NCBI RefSeq assembly: GCF_001584145.1
Contig: NZ_CP013232.1
Location: forward strand, 2,170,001 to 2,234,000
Direction: 5' to 3'
Origin: Collimonas fungivorans
GTDB lineage: Bacteria; Pseudomonadota; Gammaproteobacteria; Burkholderiales; Burkholderiaceae_D
DNA length: 64,000 nt
Within the stretch, counting starts at the first letter, position 1. Each line of letters starts with the position of its first letter. Position numbers and translations under genes: made by a program. The notes under the pieces were generated by a model. It saw only the letters and a list, made by a program, of their open reading frames with translations. It was not told the origin of the DNA and searched no databases. Of the stretch, positions 16,241 to 24,260 are shown piece after piece.

Positions 16241-18295
16241 ATGCAGAAAATGAAGCCGCCGTCACCGGCACCGGTATCACAGCTGATTGCGCAAGACGGC
16301 ATTCCGGCGGAGCCTCGCGCAACGCGTGACGACAGCGCGAGCATGGTGGCAATGGGTAATTACCATTATGCTGCCAGCCCTCTTCAGAAACATGCCGTGG
16401 GTTTGCCACCAGCGGCAAGCTTGTCCTCAGCTGAGGATAACCGCACAGGCCTTCCCGGCCGCTTGAAGTCCGGTATCGAAAACCTGTCCGGGATGACGCT
16501 GGACAGCGTCAAGGTCCATTGCAACTCTCCCTTGCCGGCACTGATGCAGGCGCACGCATATGCCGCGGGCAGCGAGATTCACCTGGCTCCCGGCCAGCAA
16601 AAGCATTTGCCGCATGAAGCCTGGCACGTGGTGCAGCAGAAGCAAGGCAGGGTAAAACCCACGCTGCAAATGAAACAAGGTGCGCCGGTCAATGATGATG
16701 CGGCGCTGGAACATGAGGCGGATACGATGGGAGCAAAAGCTGTCCAGGCCGGTAGCCGGTCTTTCCTCGATGTCGGGCCGTTGACCAGGCAGCCGATGCC
16801 CATTGAGCGAATGCCATTGACGCAAGCGGACGGCATGTCGGTCATCCAAAGAAAACTCACCCTGAAAGGCGAGGAGAGCGATAAGGACCAGGCGCTAGCG
16901 CAGTTAAACAAGCTGGCAGGTTCCGCGGCAGTTACCCTGGCGGACGCGGGAGCCGGCGCCTGGGAGGCGAGCATTGGCGCAAGTGCGACCAGTGGCGCAC
17001 GTGCGACCAGTGGCAGAACGTTGTTAAGCAACCTGATCAATGACGAACAGCAGTTTTTTTTCGATTTTTCCTCCGCCGTGCCTGCTCAGTACGATCCTGC
17101 CAAGCATACTGTCTTCATGAATGTCAAGGGCGTAAGTACGGCTGTCCTGCCGGCCAAAGGATTGCCGGAAGGTGACCCGGAGGGCGACTATACGCGGGAA
17201 GGCAATCAGGATATTTATCTGGGCCATGAGTTCAACCATGCCCTGCGCCACTTGAAAGGCCATGCCAAAGACCGGTACAAGGATGAAGAAGGTCTGCCGG
17301 TCAGCGACCAGTGGGTAAGGATCGATTCGATTTCCGCAGGACATACACTAAGCTATTACATGCAATTGGAAGAGGCCGAAAACATAGGACTCAAGCCGAC
17401 CCTGGATACCGGCAGCGGGGCCTGGGTCGGGACCTCCGAGAATGCCTTCCTGGCGGAGCAAGGCAAGCCGGTCAGGCTCGGCTACTTCAAGAAGGATTCG
17501 CAGGAAAACAAGCTCAACCGCCTGGATTATCTTAAATCATTGACCATCACCACCGGGGTACGGTATGCAGAATTTCTGCGCAGGACAGCGTCGCTGGTAG
17601 GCGGGTCGGTTACCAATATTCCCTTGAAAAACGCTGTCGAATTGGTGGCGGCCAGTAAAGATCGGATAGACGATTGCAAGAAAAAAGCTGAGGCAGCGGA
17701 AAAACACGAGAGCGACTGGCTCGGCCACAAGAACGAAAATCTGTTGCCGCGAAAGGACGCGGCCAAGATACCCGATGAGGCCGCGGCCGCGGAGTTGCGT
17801 AATTACGACGATGCCGGTCAGTGGGCTGCATGGGTAGCACAGAACCCGGCCCATGCCGGAGGTGCAGACAGCGGCTATAACTCGGAGTGGGATGACATCG
17901 TCGATCCAAAAAAGGAGTCTTCCGATTATGAGTCGGCCTGGTTTCAGCAGGTGCGCCTGATTAACGCAAGACGATTTGAGCTGGAAGGCGCGAAAACGAC
18001 GGCAGAAACTTTTTTTAAAAATCATACGGCGCTGGCCGATAAACTTTCAGGCGACGGGCTTGATGGCTCCACTGAAGCCGGCAAGCTTCATCTGGCGATC
18101 ATCAAGGAGATAGGCGAGCAAGTCGATGCGGCAGAATCCCAGCTTATCCCCTTGGTGGACCAGGTGCTGAACCTGATGACAAGTGAATTGAACGGCCTGC
18201 AAGCCGAGAACCTGGACAAGGCCGCTGACATAACCATTCTGAAAAACCTGGTAACTACCTGGCGGCCAGTCGCCCGCTACAATTCAGACGAATAA
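16241..18295 (+). CDS. DUF4157 (eCIS core domain) toxin with M91/NleD-like metallopeptidase domain
   Basis: A 684-residue protein, second of the pair, 98 bp after the first on the same strand. The N-terminus has GNYHYAASPL at 39-48, almost the same place as in its neighbour. DUF4157 follows (about 70-165) with HEAWH at 125-129 and EHEAD at 157-161. A second zinc motif, HEFNH (329-333) within GHEFNHALRHLKGHA, and a later block EEAENIGL...TSENAFLAEQGKPVRLGY match the pattern of the M91 family of effector zinc proteases typified by NleD. The remaining 250 residues are charged, helical and unrecognised. An ATG at 16250 is an alternative start; no good ribosome binding site decides. It is likely injected cargo; its target is unknown. 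Confidence 0.82.
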   Translation: MQKMKPPSPAPVSQLIAQDGIPAEPRATRDDSASMVAMGNYHYAASPLQKHAVGLPPAASLSSAEDNRTGLPGRLKSGIENLSGMTLDSVKVHCNSPLPALMQAHAYAAGSEIHLAPGQQKHLPHEAWHVVQQKQGRVKPTLQMKQGAPVNDDAALEHEADTMGAKAVQAGSRSFLDVGPLTRQPMPIERMPLTQADGMSVIQRKLTLKGEESDKDQALAQLNKLAGSAAVTLADAGAGAWEASIGASATSGARATSGRTLLSNLINDEQQFFFDFSSAVPAQYDPAKHTVFMNVKGVSTAVLPAKGLPEGDPEGDYTREGNQDIYLGHEFNHALRHLKGHAKDRYKDEEGLPVSDQWVRIDSISAGHTLSYYMQLEEAENIGLKPTLDTGSGAWVGTSENAFLAEQGKPVRLGYFKKDSQENKLNRLDYLKSLTITTGVRYAEFLRRTASLVGGSVTNIPLKNAVELVAASKDRIDDCKKKAEAAEKHESDWLGHKNENLLPRKDAAKIPDEAAAAELRNYDDAGQWAAWVAQNPAHAGGADSGYNSEWDDIVDPKKESSDYESAWFQQVRLINARRFELEGAKTTAETFFKNHTALADKLSGDGLDGSTEAGKLHLAIIKEIGEQVDAAESQLIPLVDQVLNLMTSELNGLQAENLDKAADITILKNLVTTWRPVARYNSDE
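16976..17011. repeat. 18-bp tandem duplication inside the second DUF4157 gene
   Basis: Two copies of GGCGCAAGTGCGACCAGT and GGCGCACGTGCGACCAGT differ by one base. They stay in frame and encode GASATS-GARATS in the linker between the DUF4157 and protease parts. Confidence 0.8.
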
Positions 18296-18330
18296 ATGAC
18301 GTTGTCCTGTTCCTGGATTGCCTGCTGAGG

Positions 18331-19245
18331 CTAGGTCTTGCTGTTACGCCAGGGCGGCACCGGCCCGAACTGCCGGACCGCATATTCAATGAATTTTTTC
18401 GTCCGCGCCGACATGCCTTTACGCTGCGGCACCAGAGCGATGACGTCGGCCGGCGCGATATTCCATTGGGGGAGCAGCGCCACCAGCTTGCCGCGCCGGA
18501 TATTTTCGGCGACATCCCATTCGGAGCGGATCATGATGCCTTTTCCCATCAACGCCCATTGGTGCACCACTTCGCCGTCGTTGGAACTGAGGATGGGGTC
18601 GACCCGCACGCTTTGGCCAATCGCTCCTTTGGCAAACTTCCACAGGCCCACGTCTTCATCGTTTTCCTGTAATACCAGGCACTGGTGCCCAGAGAGCGAT
18701 TGCGGGTCGGCCGGTGATCCCATGCGGCGGATATAGGCCGGGGCTGCGCACAGGATTCTTGCATTGGCGCCGATCTTGTAGCGCACCAGGCTGGAGTCGG
18801 CCAAAGCGCCGATGTGGAACGTGATGTCCGCCCTATGCGCTTCGCCCACGCTGATGCGGTCGAACAGAGTCAGCGAAACCTTGACGCCGGGATGGTCGCT
18901 CTGGAATTGCGCCGCCAGCGGCGTCAGGTAGCGGCGGCCAAAGCCGAACGGGGCGTTGATGCGCAGATGTCCCGCGACAATGCCTTGCCGTGCTTTCAGC
19001 ATTTCAAAAAGGGCATCGTTGCGCTCGCAAATCGCCGCGCCTTCTTCCGCCAGCAACTGGCCTTCGTCGGTCAGGCTCATATTCCGCGTGGAACGGTCAA
19101 CCAGGCGCACGCCCAGCCTGGCTTCCAGCTGCTGCAGGCGCTGGGTCACGGCGGAAGGCGTCACGTTGATCTCACGCGCGGCGGCGGCGAGGCTGCCGGT
19201 TTTTACCACGATCATGAAAAAGTGGATGTCGTCGACCGGGATCAT
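18331..19245 (-). CDS. LysR-family transcriptional regulator
   Basis: A 304-residue regulator. The winged helix-turn-helix (residues about 4-63) includes GSLAAAAREINVTPSAVTQRLQQLE, and the substrate-binding domain (about 90-295) contains RINAPFGFGRRYL as in the CrgA/DsdC-like group. It is divergent from a HAD, D-threonine-aldolase-like and RidA gene set with a 96 bp shared promoter region, the typical arrangement for a LysR activator of that set. A perfect palindrome directly before its own start suggests autorepression. The co-inducer is unknown but may be a hydroxy amino acid, judging by the target genes. Confidence 0.9.
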   Translation of the reverse strand: MIPVDDIHFFMIVVKTGSLAAAAREINVTPSAVTQRLQQLEARLGVRLVDRSTRNMSLTDEGQLLAEEGAAICERNDALFEMLKARQGIVAGHLRINAPFGFGRRYLTPLAAQFQSDHPGVKVSLTLFDRISVGEAHRADITFHIGALADSSLVRYKIGANARILCAAPAYIRRMGSPADPQSLSGHQCLVLQENDEDVGLWKFAKGAIGQSVRVDPILSSNDGEVVHQWALMGKGIMIRSEWDVAENIRRGKLVALLPQWNIAPADVIALVPQRKGMSARTKKFIEYAVRQFGPVPPWRNSKT

Positions 19246-19247
19246 TA

Positions 19248-19262
19248 TTAAGTAAAACTTAA
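19248..19262. promoter_or_regulatory. Palindromic operator at LysR start
   Basis: TTAAGT-AAA-ACTTAA is a perfect 6+6 inverted repeat beginning 3 bp upstream of the LysR start codon, in the divergent region shared with the HAD gene. A protein bound here would block translation initiation or the promoter of the lysR gene, so negative autoregulation is likely. Confidence 0.45.
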
Positions 19263-19341
19263 GTTAGCCATGTATTTCATTTAACCACAATCTTGGGAAT
19301 ACCATCGATAATTCAGCCATACCAACTGGATCGGGACTGAC

Positions 19342-19971
19342 ATGGCGCAAAAGTATCAGGCAATCTTGTTCGACCTGCTGACTGCATTGCTGGATTCCTG
19401 GACCGTCTGGAACCATACCGCCGGTTCGGAACAGGCCGGGCGTGCCTGGCGCGCCGAATACCTGCGGTTGACCTATGGTTGCGGCGCTTACCAGCCCTAT
19501 GAAGAACTGGTGGCGCAGGCTGCGCAGAACGTTGGACTGGCGCCGCAGCTGGCGCAACAGCTGGACCGCAACTGGCGCAGTCTGCAGCCGTGGCCGCAGG
19601 TAGTCGCAACGCTGACTCGCCTGCAGCAGAATCATCGCCTTGGCGTGGTGACCAACTGTTCCGCCAGGCTGGGCCAGCTGGCGGCCGACCAGGTAGGCGT
19701 TCCGTTCGAGGTGGTGGTGACGTCGGAGCAGGCCGGATTTTACAAGCCCGACCCGCGGCCGTATCGGCTGGCGCTGGAGCAACTGGGCCTGCCGGCGGAG
19801 CGCGTGCTGTTTGTCGCCGGCTCCGCCTACGATATGTTCGGCACGGCGCAAGTCGGCCTCGATACCTTCTGGCACAACCGCATCGGCCTGGCGGCGCCAG
19901 CCGGCGCGCCGGCGCCGTTGGCGGAGTCGGCGCAGATCGCCGACCTGCTGCAGTTTGTCGAAACCAGATAA
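19342..19971 (+). CDS. HAD-superfamily hydrolase (haloacid dehalogenase-like)
   Basis: A 209-residue HAD phosphatase or dehalogenase. Motif I is FDLLTALLDSW, with the nucleophile Asp but Leu where the general acid Asp of phosphatases would stand, a feature of haloacid dehalogenase-like members. VVTNCSARLG is motif II, the lysine in SEQAGFYKPDPRPY is motif III, and VAGSAYDMFGTAQVG is motif IV. It opens a three-gene unit (HAD, D-threonine-aldolase-like, RidA) and is 18 bp from the next gene. The substrate is not evident; a hydrolytic dehalogenase or a small-molecule phosphatase is possible. Confidence 0.85.
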   Translation: MAQKYQAILFDLLTALLDSWTVWNHTAGSEQAGRAWRAEYLRLTYGCGAYQPYEELVAQAAQNVGLAPQLAQQLDRNWRSLQPWPQVVATLTRLQQNHRLGVVTNCSARLGQLAADQVGVPFEVVVTSEQAGFYKPDPRPYRLALEQLGLPAERVLFVAGSAYDMFGTAQVGLDTFWHNRIGLAAPAGAPAPLAESAQIADLLQFVETR

Positions 19972-19989
19972 ATCAATCCAGGAAATGAC

Positions 19990-21150
19990 ATGAATGATTC
20001 CGCACTCGATCCGGCGCGCTGCCTGGGTGACCTTGAAACGCCGGTCCTGGTCCTCGACCAGGACCGCATGCAACAGAATATCGCCCGCATGCGGACCAGC
20101 CTGGCTCGTTTCGACGTGGCGTTCAGGCCGCACGTCAAGACCAGCAAGTCGGTCCAGGTTGCGCGCTCGACGCTAGGGCAAGCCAGCGGGCCGATCACGG
20201 TCTCGACGCTCAAGGAAGCCGAATATTTTGCAGCCAATGGCTTCACGGATATCCTGTACGCAGTCGGCATTGTTCCCGGCAAATTCGATCATGTGACCAG
20301 GCTGCGGCGGCAGGGCATAAGGCTGACGGTGGTCCTGGACAGCCTGGAGATGGCCCAGGCCCTGTGCGCCAAAGGCCGGCAGGAAAACATGCGCTTCGAT
20401 GTCATGATCGAGATCGACTCCGACGGTCACCGCTCGGGCGTGGTTCCCGATGCGCCAGAGCTGCTGGAGATCGGCCGTTGCCTGGTCGCCGGCGGCCAGC
20501 ATCTGGCTGGCGTCATCACCCATGCCGGCAACTCCTATAACTGCCGCTCGATAGCCGCCATCAGGCAGATGGCGCAGCAGGAACGCGATGCCGCCGTCGG
20601 CTGCGCGGAACGCTTGCGCGCGGCCGGCATCGCTTGCCCAGCAGTCAGCATCGGCTCGACGCCGACCGCCATGTTCGCCGACAACCTGGATGGGGTCAGC
20701 GAAGTGCGCGCCGGCGTGTTTGTGTTCGGCGACCTGGTCATGGCCGGCCTGGGCGTCTGCCGCCAGCAAGACATCGCGCTATCCGTGCTCACCACGGTGA
20801 TCGGGCACCAGAAAGAAAAAGGCTGGATCATTACCGACGCCGGCTGGATGGCGATGTCGCGCGACCGCGGCACCAGCAGGCAACCGCAGGACCAGGGATA
20901 TGGCCTGGTCTGCGATCTCGGCGGCGAACTGCTGCCGGACCTGCTGATGGTCGACGCCAACCAGGAGCATGGCGTGATCGCGCACCGTTCCGGCGATCCT
21001 GCGCAAACACCGGACCTGCCGATCGGCGCCATGCTGCGTATCCTGCCGAACCACGCTTGCGCGACCGGCGCACAGCATTCCCGCTACCATGTGGTTAACC
21101 GGGAGTCTCAGGATATCCTGGAGGTATGGGAACGCTTCCGCGGCTGGTAG
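19990..21150 (+). CDS. D-threonine aldolase / 3-hydroxy-D-aspartate aldolase-like PLP enzyme
   Basis: A 386-residue fold-type III PLP enzyme of the alanine-racemase-N family. LETPVLVLDQDRMQQNI is followed by RPHVKTSKS, where Lys is the PLP Schiff-base residue. The C-terminal metal-binding segment NHAC with the preceding VDANQEHG fits the divalent-cation site of D-threonine aldolase, D-serine dehydratase and 3-hydroxy-D-aspartate aldolase. These enzymes split or dehydrate D-hydroxy amino acids. The following RidA protein suggests that an enamine intermediate arises, which would favour a dehydratase-like reaction. The exact substrate cannot be told from sequence. Confidence 0.85.
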   Translation: MNDSALDPARCLGDLETPVLVLDQDRMQQNIARMRTSLARFDVAFRPHVKTSKSVQVARSTLGQASGPITVSTLKEAEYFAANGFTDILYAVGIVPGKFDHVTRLRRQGIRLTVVLDSLEMAQALCAKGRQENMRFDVMIEIDSDGHRSGVVPDAPELLEIGRCLVAGGQHLAGVITHAGNSYNCRSIAAIRQMAQQERDAAVGCAERLRAAGIACPAVSIGSTPTAMFADNLDGVSEVRAGVFVFGDLVMAGLGVCRQQDIALSVLTTVIGHQKEKGWIITDAGWMAMSRDRGTSRQPQDQGYGLVCDLGGELLPDLLMVDANQEHGVIAHRSGDPAQTPDLPIGAMLRILPNHACATGAQHSRYHVVNRESQDILEVWERFRGW

Positions 21151-21195
21151 GACATGAGCTGGCCCCATCATTCACCCTCGTCACGCAAAGAGACC

Positions 21196-21579
21196 ATGAA
21201 AATCATACACACCCCGGACGTGCCGGCGCCGCGCGGCCATTATTCGCAAGCGGTCGAACAGAACGGTTTTGTCTTTTTGTCAGGCATGCTGCCGGCCTCC
21301 GATACGGTCGACCCGGCCATACATGATTTCCGGCAGCAGTGCGAAGCAGTGTTCCATCAATGCCAGCACGTCCTGCAAGCCGCTGGCTGCGGTTTCGGCG
21401 ACGTGGTGCAGGCTACGGCGTATCTGGTCGGAGTTGAAAACTGGGGCCTGTTCAACGAGATTTACGCCAGCTACCTGGGCGCGCACAAGCCGGCGCGCGC
21501 CGTGGTGCCGGTGCCGGCCTTGCATCACGGCTATGCGGTAGAGCTGCAGCTGATTGCTTTCGTTCCCAGCGGGGTTTAG
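21196..21579 (+). CDS. RidA family protein (second paralogue)
   Basis: A 127-residue YjgF/RidA protein. FLSGMLPAS and FGDVVQATAYLV are typical of the family, and the active-site arginine lies in KPARAVVPVPALHHG. The ATG at 21196 (AAAGAGA upstream) gives the standard length; a frame open from 21154 would add 14 residues that do not match the family. It lies 45 bp after the D-threonine-aldolase-like gene and probably hydrolyses an imine or enamine made by that enzyme. It is the last gene of the LysR-controlled unit. Confidence 0.88.
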   Translation: MKIIHTPDVPAPRGHYSQAVEQNGFVFLSGMLPASDTVDPAIHDFRQQCEAVFHQCQHVLQAAGCGFGDVVQATAYLVGVENWGLFNEIYASYLGAHKPARAVVPVPALHHGYAVELQLIAFVPSGV

Positions 21580-21632
21580 TCATGCTAAATTAGCGTTTCG
21601 CAATCCATGCCTCCTTAGACAAGGAAAAAATC

Positions 21633-22040
21633 ATGTGGACTCATGAAGAGAGCATTGAAACAAGCGCAACGCCGGCGCGGATCTGGCAGCTGTTTGCAGA
21701 CGTGCAGGGATGGAAAAAGTGGAACAAGGGAATTGACAATATCCAGATCCACGGCGCATTTGCGGATGGCACCACATTCACGATGCAACCGCCCGGCGAG
21801 GATGTATTTACCACCACCCTGATCGACGTCAGGGAGAACCAAAGTTTTACCGATGAAACGATCATCGACGGCACTCGCGTACTGGTGCATCACAAGATCG
21901 TGCCGCTGGCTTCCGGCGGCAGCAAGGTCATCTACAGCACCGAAATCACCGGCCCGGCCGCGGCGGATTTCGGGCCGATGGTGACGGCGGATTTCCCGGA
22001 TGTGCTGGGCGCGCTGAAAAATATCGCGGAACTTAGCTGA
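21633..22040 (+). CDS. SRPBCC family protein (polyketide cyclase/START-like)
   Basis: A 135-residue protein with the SRPBCC opening SIETSATPARIWQLFADVQGWKKW and alternating strands afterwards. Members bind hydrophobic ligands in a deep cavity, and function varies widely. AAGGAAAA lies before the ATG. It is 53 bp from ridA, so it may or may not belong to that unit. Its end overlaps by 8 bp the end of the convergent DUF1697 gene. I cannot name a ligand. Confidence 0.85.
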   Translation: MWTHEESIETSATPARIWQLFADVQGWKKWNKGIDNIQIHGAFADGTTFTMQPPGEDVFTTTLIDVRENQSFTDETIIDGTRVLVHHKIVPLASGGSKVIYSTEITGPAAADFGPMVTADFPDVLGALKNIAELS

Positions 22041-22545
22041 CGGCCAGGGCGAGCAACTTGGTAACCGTGTTGATGTTGCGCACGGTGGCGATGCCGGTCG
22101 ACGACGGCAGTTTCAGCTTTGATTTTCCCATGCCTTCCGGATAGTGGATATAGATTTCCTTCTTTCCCGGCCGGACTTCTTCGGCGCCGGGGATGCGCAG
22201 CAGATCGAGCCAGCCCTTAGGCAGGCTGCCGTTGCAAAAAACCACCGCGACTTTCGACGGCTCCGCATCCGGGAAGGGATTGGCTTTTAATATGGCGCGC
22301 AGCTCTGCCGCGGTGCGCAGCAAGACATCGACCGGCTTGCCCATCTTGCTGCCGAGCGCTTGCGCCAGTTCCTGGCCGACGGCGTCTCTGCCCAGAGCGC
22401 TGTCGAAAATCACGTTGCCGCTCTGGATATAGGTGCGGACCTGGCCGAAGCCCAGCCCGCTGCACAGCGCCGCCAGTTCTTTCATCGGCAAGACGCCGGT
22501 CCCGCCGACATTCACTGCGCGCAATAGCGCGACATACACCGTCAT
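22033..22545 (-). CDS. DUF1697 family protein
   Basis: The family opening MTVYVALLRAVNVGGTGVLPM and the QSGNVIFDS motif identify DUF1697, a conserved cytoplasmic family without a known function. The start is set at 22545 because AGGAGG stands six bases before this ATG; the ATG two codons earlier overlaps the spacing region. The resulting 170 residues match the family's length. It follows the PPOX-type flavoprotein gene by 13 bp on the same strand, so the two are probably co-transcribed. Confidence 0.88.
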   Translation of the reverse strand: MTVYVALLRAVNVGGTGVLPMKELAALCSGLGFGQVRTYIQSGNVIFDSALGRDAVGQELAQALGSKMGKPVDVLLRTAAELRAILKANPFPDAEPSKVAVVFCNGSLPKGWLDLLRIPGAEEVRPGKKEIYIHYPEGMGKSKLKLPSSTGIATVRNINTVTKLLALAVS

Positions 22546-22558
22546 GGCCATCCTCCTT

Positions 22559-23164
22559 TCAATAAAGGGTGGCTTTGACCCGCGCCGGCAATTCGCGGTC
22601 GTAGGCATCGGCATCGAAACTACTGCTGCCCAAGCGTTTCAGCATGGCGCCAGGGCTCGGAAAACTGCTCCGTTCGATCTGCACGGCAGGATCCCAGAGT
22701 TTTGAGCGCACCAGCGCCTTTGAACAATGAAAGTAGGTCGCTTCCACCTTGACGATGATGACGGTGCGCGGCAACTTGCCATCCACCGCAAATTGCTCGA
22801 GCAGGGCCGGCTCCGCGGAAATCTCGGCGCGACCATTGACGCGCAGGGTTTCGCCGATGCCGGGCACGATGAAAAGCAGGCCGATGCGCGGGTCCACGAT
22901 GAGATTGCGCAGGGTGTCGATACGGTTGTTGCCGGGACGGTCGGGTACCGCCAGCGTGCGTTCATCGAGGATCTTGACGAAGCCTGGGGCATCTCCCTTG
23001 GGTGAGCAGTCCATGCCTTCCGGGCCGTGGGAAGCGAACACCACAAATGGCGAAGCTTTGACAAAGGACTGGTAATCCTGGTTCAGGTAGTCGATTTCCT
23101 TCCACAGCGACCGCTCATGCGGCTTGCCGTAGATTTCTTCCAGCTGCTCGACGGTGGTAAGCAT
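22559..23164 (-). CDS. Pyridoxamine 5'-phosphate oxidase-family FMN protein
   Basis: A 201-residue member of the split-barrel FMN family, in the MSMEG_1061-like branch. The ASPFVVFASHGPEGMDCSPKGD segment and RNLIVDPRIGLLFIVPG correspond to the barrel strands that bind flavin phosphate. KALVRSKLWDP near the end is common in this branch. These proteins reduce F420- or FMN-dependent substrates or are uncharacterised, and true pyridoxamine oxidase activity is not expected. It is upstream of the DUF1697 gene in a two-gene unit. Confidence 0.87.
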   Translation of the reverse strand: MLTTVEQLEEIYGKPHERSLWKEIDYLNQDYQSFVKASPFVVFASHGPEGMDCSPKGDAPGFVKILDERTLAVPDRPGNNRIDTLRNLIVDPRIGLLFIVPGIGETLRVNGRAEISAEPALLEQFAVDGKLPRTVIIVKVEATYFHCSKALVRSKLWDPAVQIERSSFPSPGAMLKRLGSSSFDADAYDRELPARVKATLY

Positions 23165-23236
23165 CTCTGTCCCCGGACATTGGTTTGTCCCCGGATTTTA
23201 CCGGAAACCGCCGTCTTTACCGTTTTTTACAGTCCA

Positions 23237-24142
23237 CTAGAACCGCAGGGCCGAGGCGCTTGCCTGCGCGCTGAGCCAGGCGCAGGCGTCCCGCAGTTCG
23301 GCACGCCTGGCTTCCGGATACGCCAGGTAGAAGGCATAATTGCTAAGCACCGGACCGAAAGGCTGCTCCAGCACGCCGCTCTGCAATTCGGGCTCGATCA
23401 GGGCAGTGCTTAGCAAGGCCACGCCTTGGCCGCCGATCGCCGCCGAGATGGCGTGGCTCTCGTCCGAGAATACGATGCCGCCCTGGCTGTCCAGTTCGCT
23501 GAACTTGGCACGTTGGGCCCAGGCGCGCCAGGTCGACGCCTTGCGCAGCATGCTCTGCCATTCGCAGTGGATCAGGGTGTGCTTGAGCAGGTCCCTGGTT
23601 TTTTTTACCTTGAGCAAAGGGCTGCACACCGGCGCGATGCGATCGTCGAACAATTTTTCCGCCCCCAGTCCCGGCCACGATCCAAGCCCGTAGCGAATCG
23701 CGATATCCGCGGTATGGCCGTCCAGCGGCGCGATTTCCACCGAAGTATGGATGCGCAGGTCCTGCTTCGGATACGCCTTCCTGAACGCGCCCAGCCGCGG
23801 CAGCAGCCAGCGTGCGGCAAACGCCGGCGTGGTGGAAATGGTGAGCATGTGGGCCGTATCGCGCAGCTGGATACGGTTGATGGCGGCGGCAAACAGATCA
23901 AAGCCTTCGCGCAGCGCTACATACAATTCCGAGCCGGCCGCCGTCAGGCGCAATTGCCTGGGCAGGCGCTGGAATACGGCGACGCCAAGACCATCTTCGA
24001 GGCGCCGGATCTGGTGGCTCACCGCGGTCGGCGTGACCGAAAGTTCTGCTGCTGCGGATTTGACGCTCAGGTGCCGCGCCGCGGCCTCGAATGCCTTCAG
24101 GGCGGCCAGCGGAGGCAGGCGGCGCGTGGTCTGGTTATCCAT
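23237..24142 (-). CDS. LysR-family regulator, GcvA-like
   Basis: A 301-residue regulator with the GcvA-type N-terminus LPPLAALKAFEAAARHLSVKSAAAEL and the helix-turn-helix SVTPTAVSHQIRRLEDGLG. The effector domain follows (about 95-295). It is divergent from azoR over a 118 bp gap that contains two copies of a 15 bp operator-like sequence, so it very likely controls azoR and perhaps itself. The effector may be an electrophile or quinone, as for other azoreductase regulators; that is inference. Confidence 0.9.
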   Translation of the reverse strand: MDNQTTRRLPPLAALKAFEAAARHLSVKSAAAELSVTPTAVSHQIRRLEDGLGVAVFQRLPRQLRLTAAGSELYVALREGFDLFAAAINRIQLRDTAHMLTISTTPAFAARWLLPRLGAFRKAYPKQDLRIHTSVEIAPLDGHTADIAIRYGLGSWPGLGAEKLFDDRIAPVCSPLLKVKKTRDLLKHTLIHCEWQSMLRKASTWRAWAQRAKFSELDSQGGIVFSDESHAISAAIGGQGVALLSTALIEPELQSGVLEQPFGPVLSNYAFYLAYPEARRAELRDACAWLSAQASASALRF

Positions 24143-24182
24143 ATGGATGAGTTTTATTTTCCATAATCAAGAAAAAATTGTC

Positions 24183-24226
24183 GTTTGTCCAGAAACTACA
24201 GGGAGATTACAGTTTATCCGGAAACT
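24183..24226. promoter_or_regulatory. Two tandem operator-like sites between lysR and azoR
   Basis: GTTTGTCCAGAAACT (24183-24197) and GTTTATCCGGAAACT (24212-24226) differ at two positions, and each is itself a palindrome of form GTTT-N-TCC-N-GAAAC. Their 29 bp spacing, about three helical turns, puts them on one face of the DNA. They are probable binding sites for the adjacent LysR protein. Confidence 0.6.
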
Positions 24227-24260
24227 GATGCATGAATCTAATTCACAAAGGATAACTGAA

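Noticed and set aside
10715..18330. Integrase or attachment-site duplication for an island at tRNA-Val
   Set aside because: I looked for a copy of the tRNA 3' end near 18300 and for an integrase and found neither; island status rests on content only.
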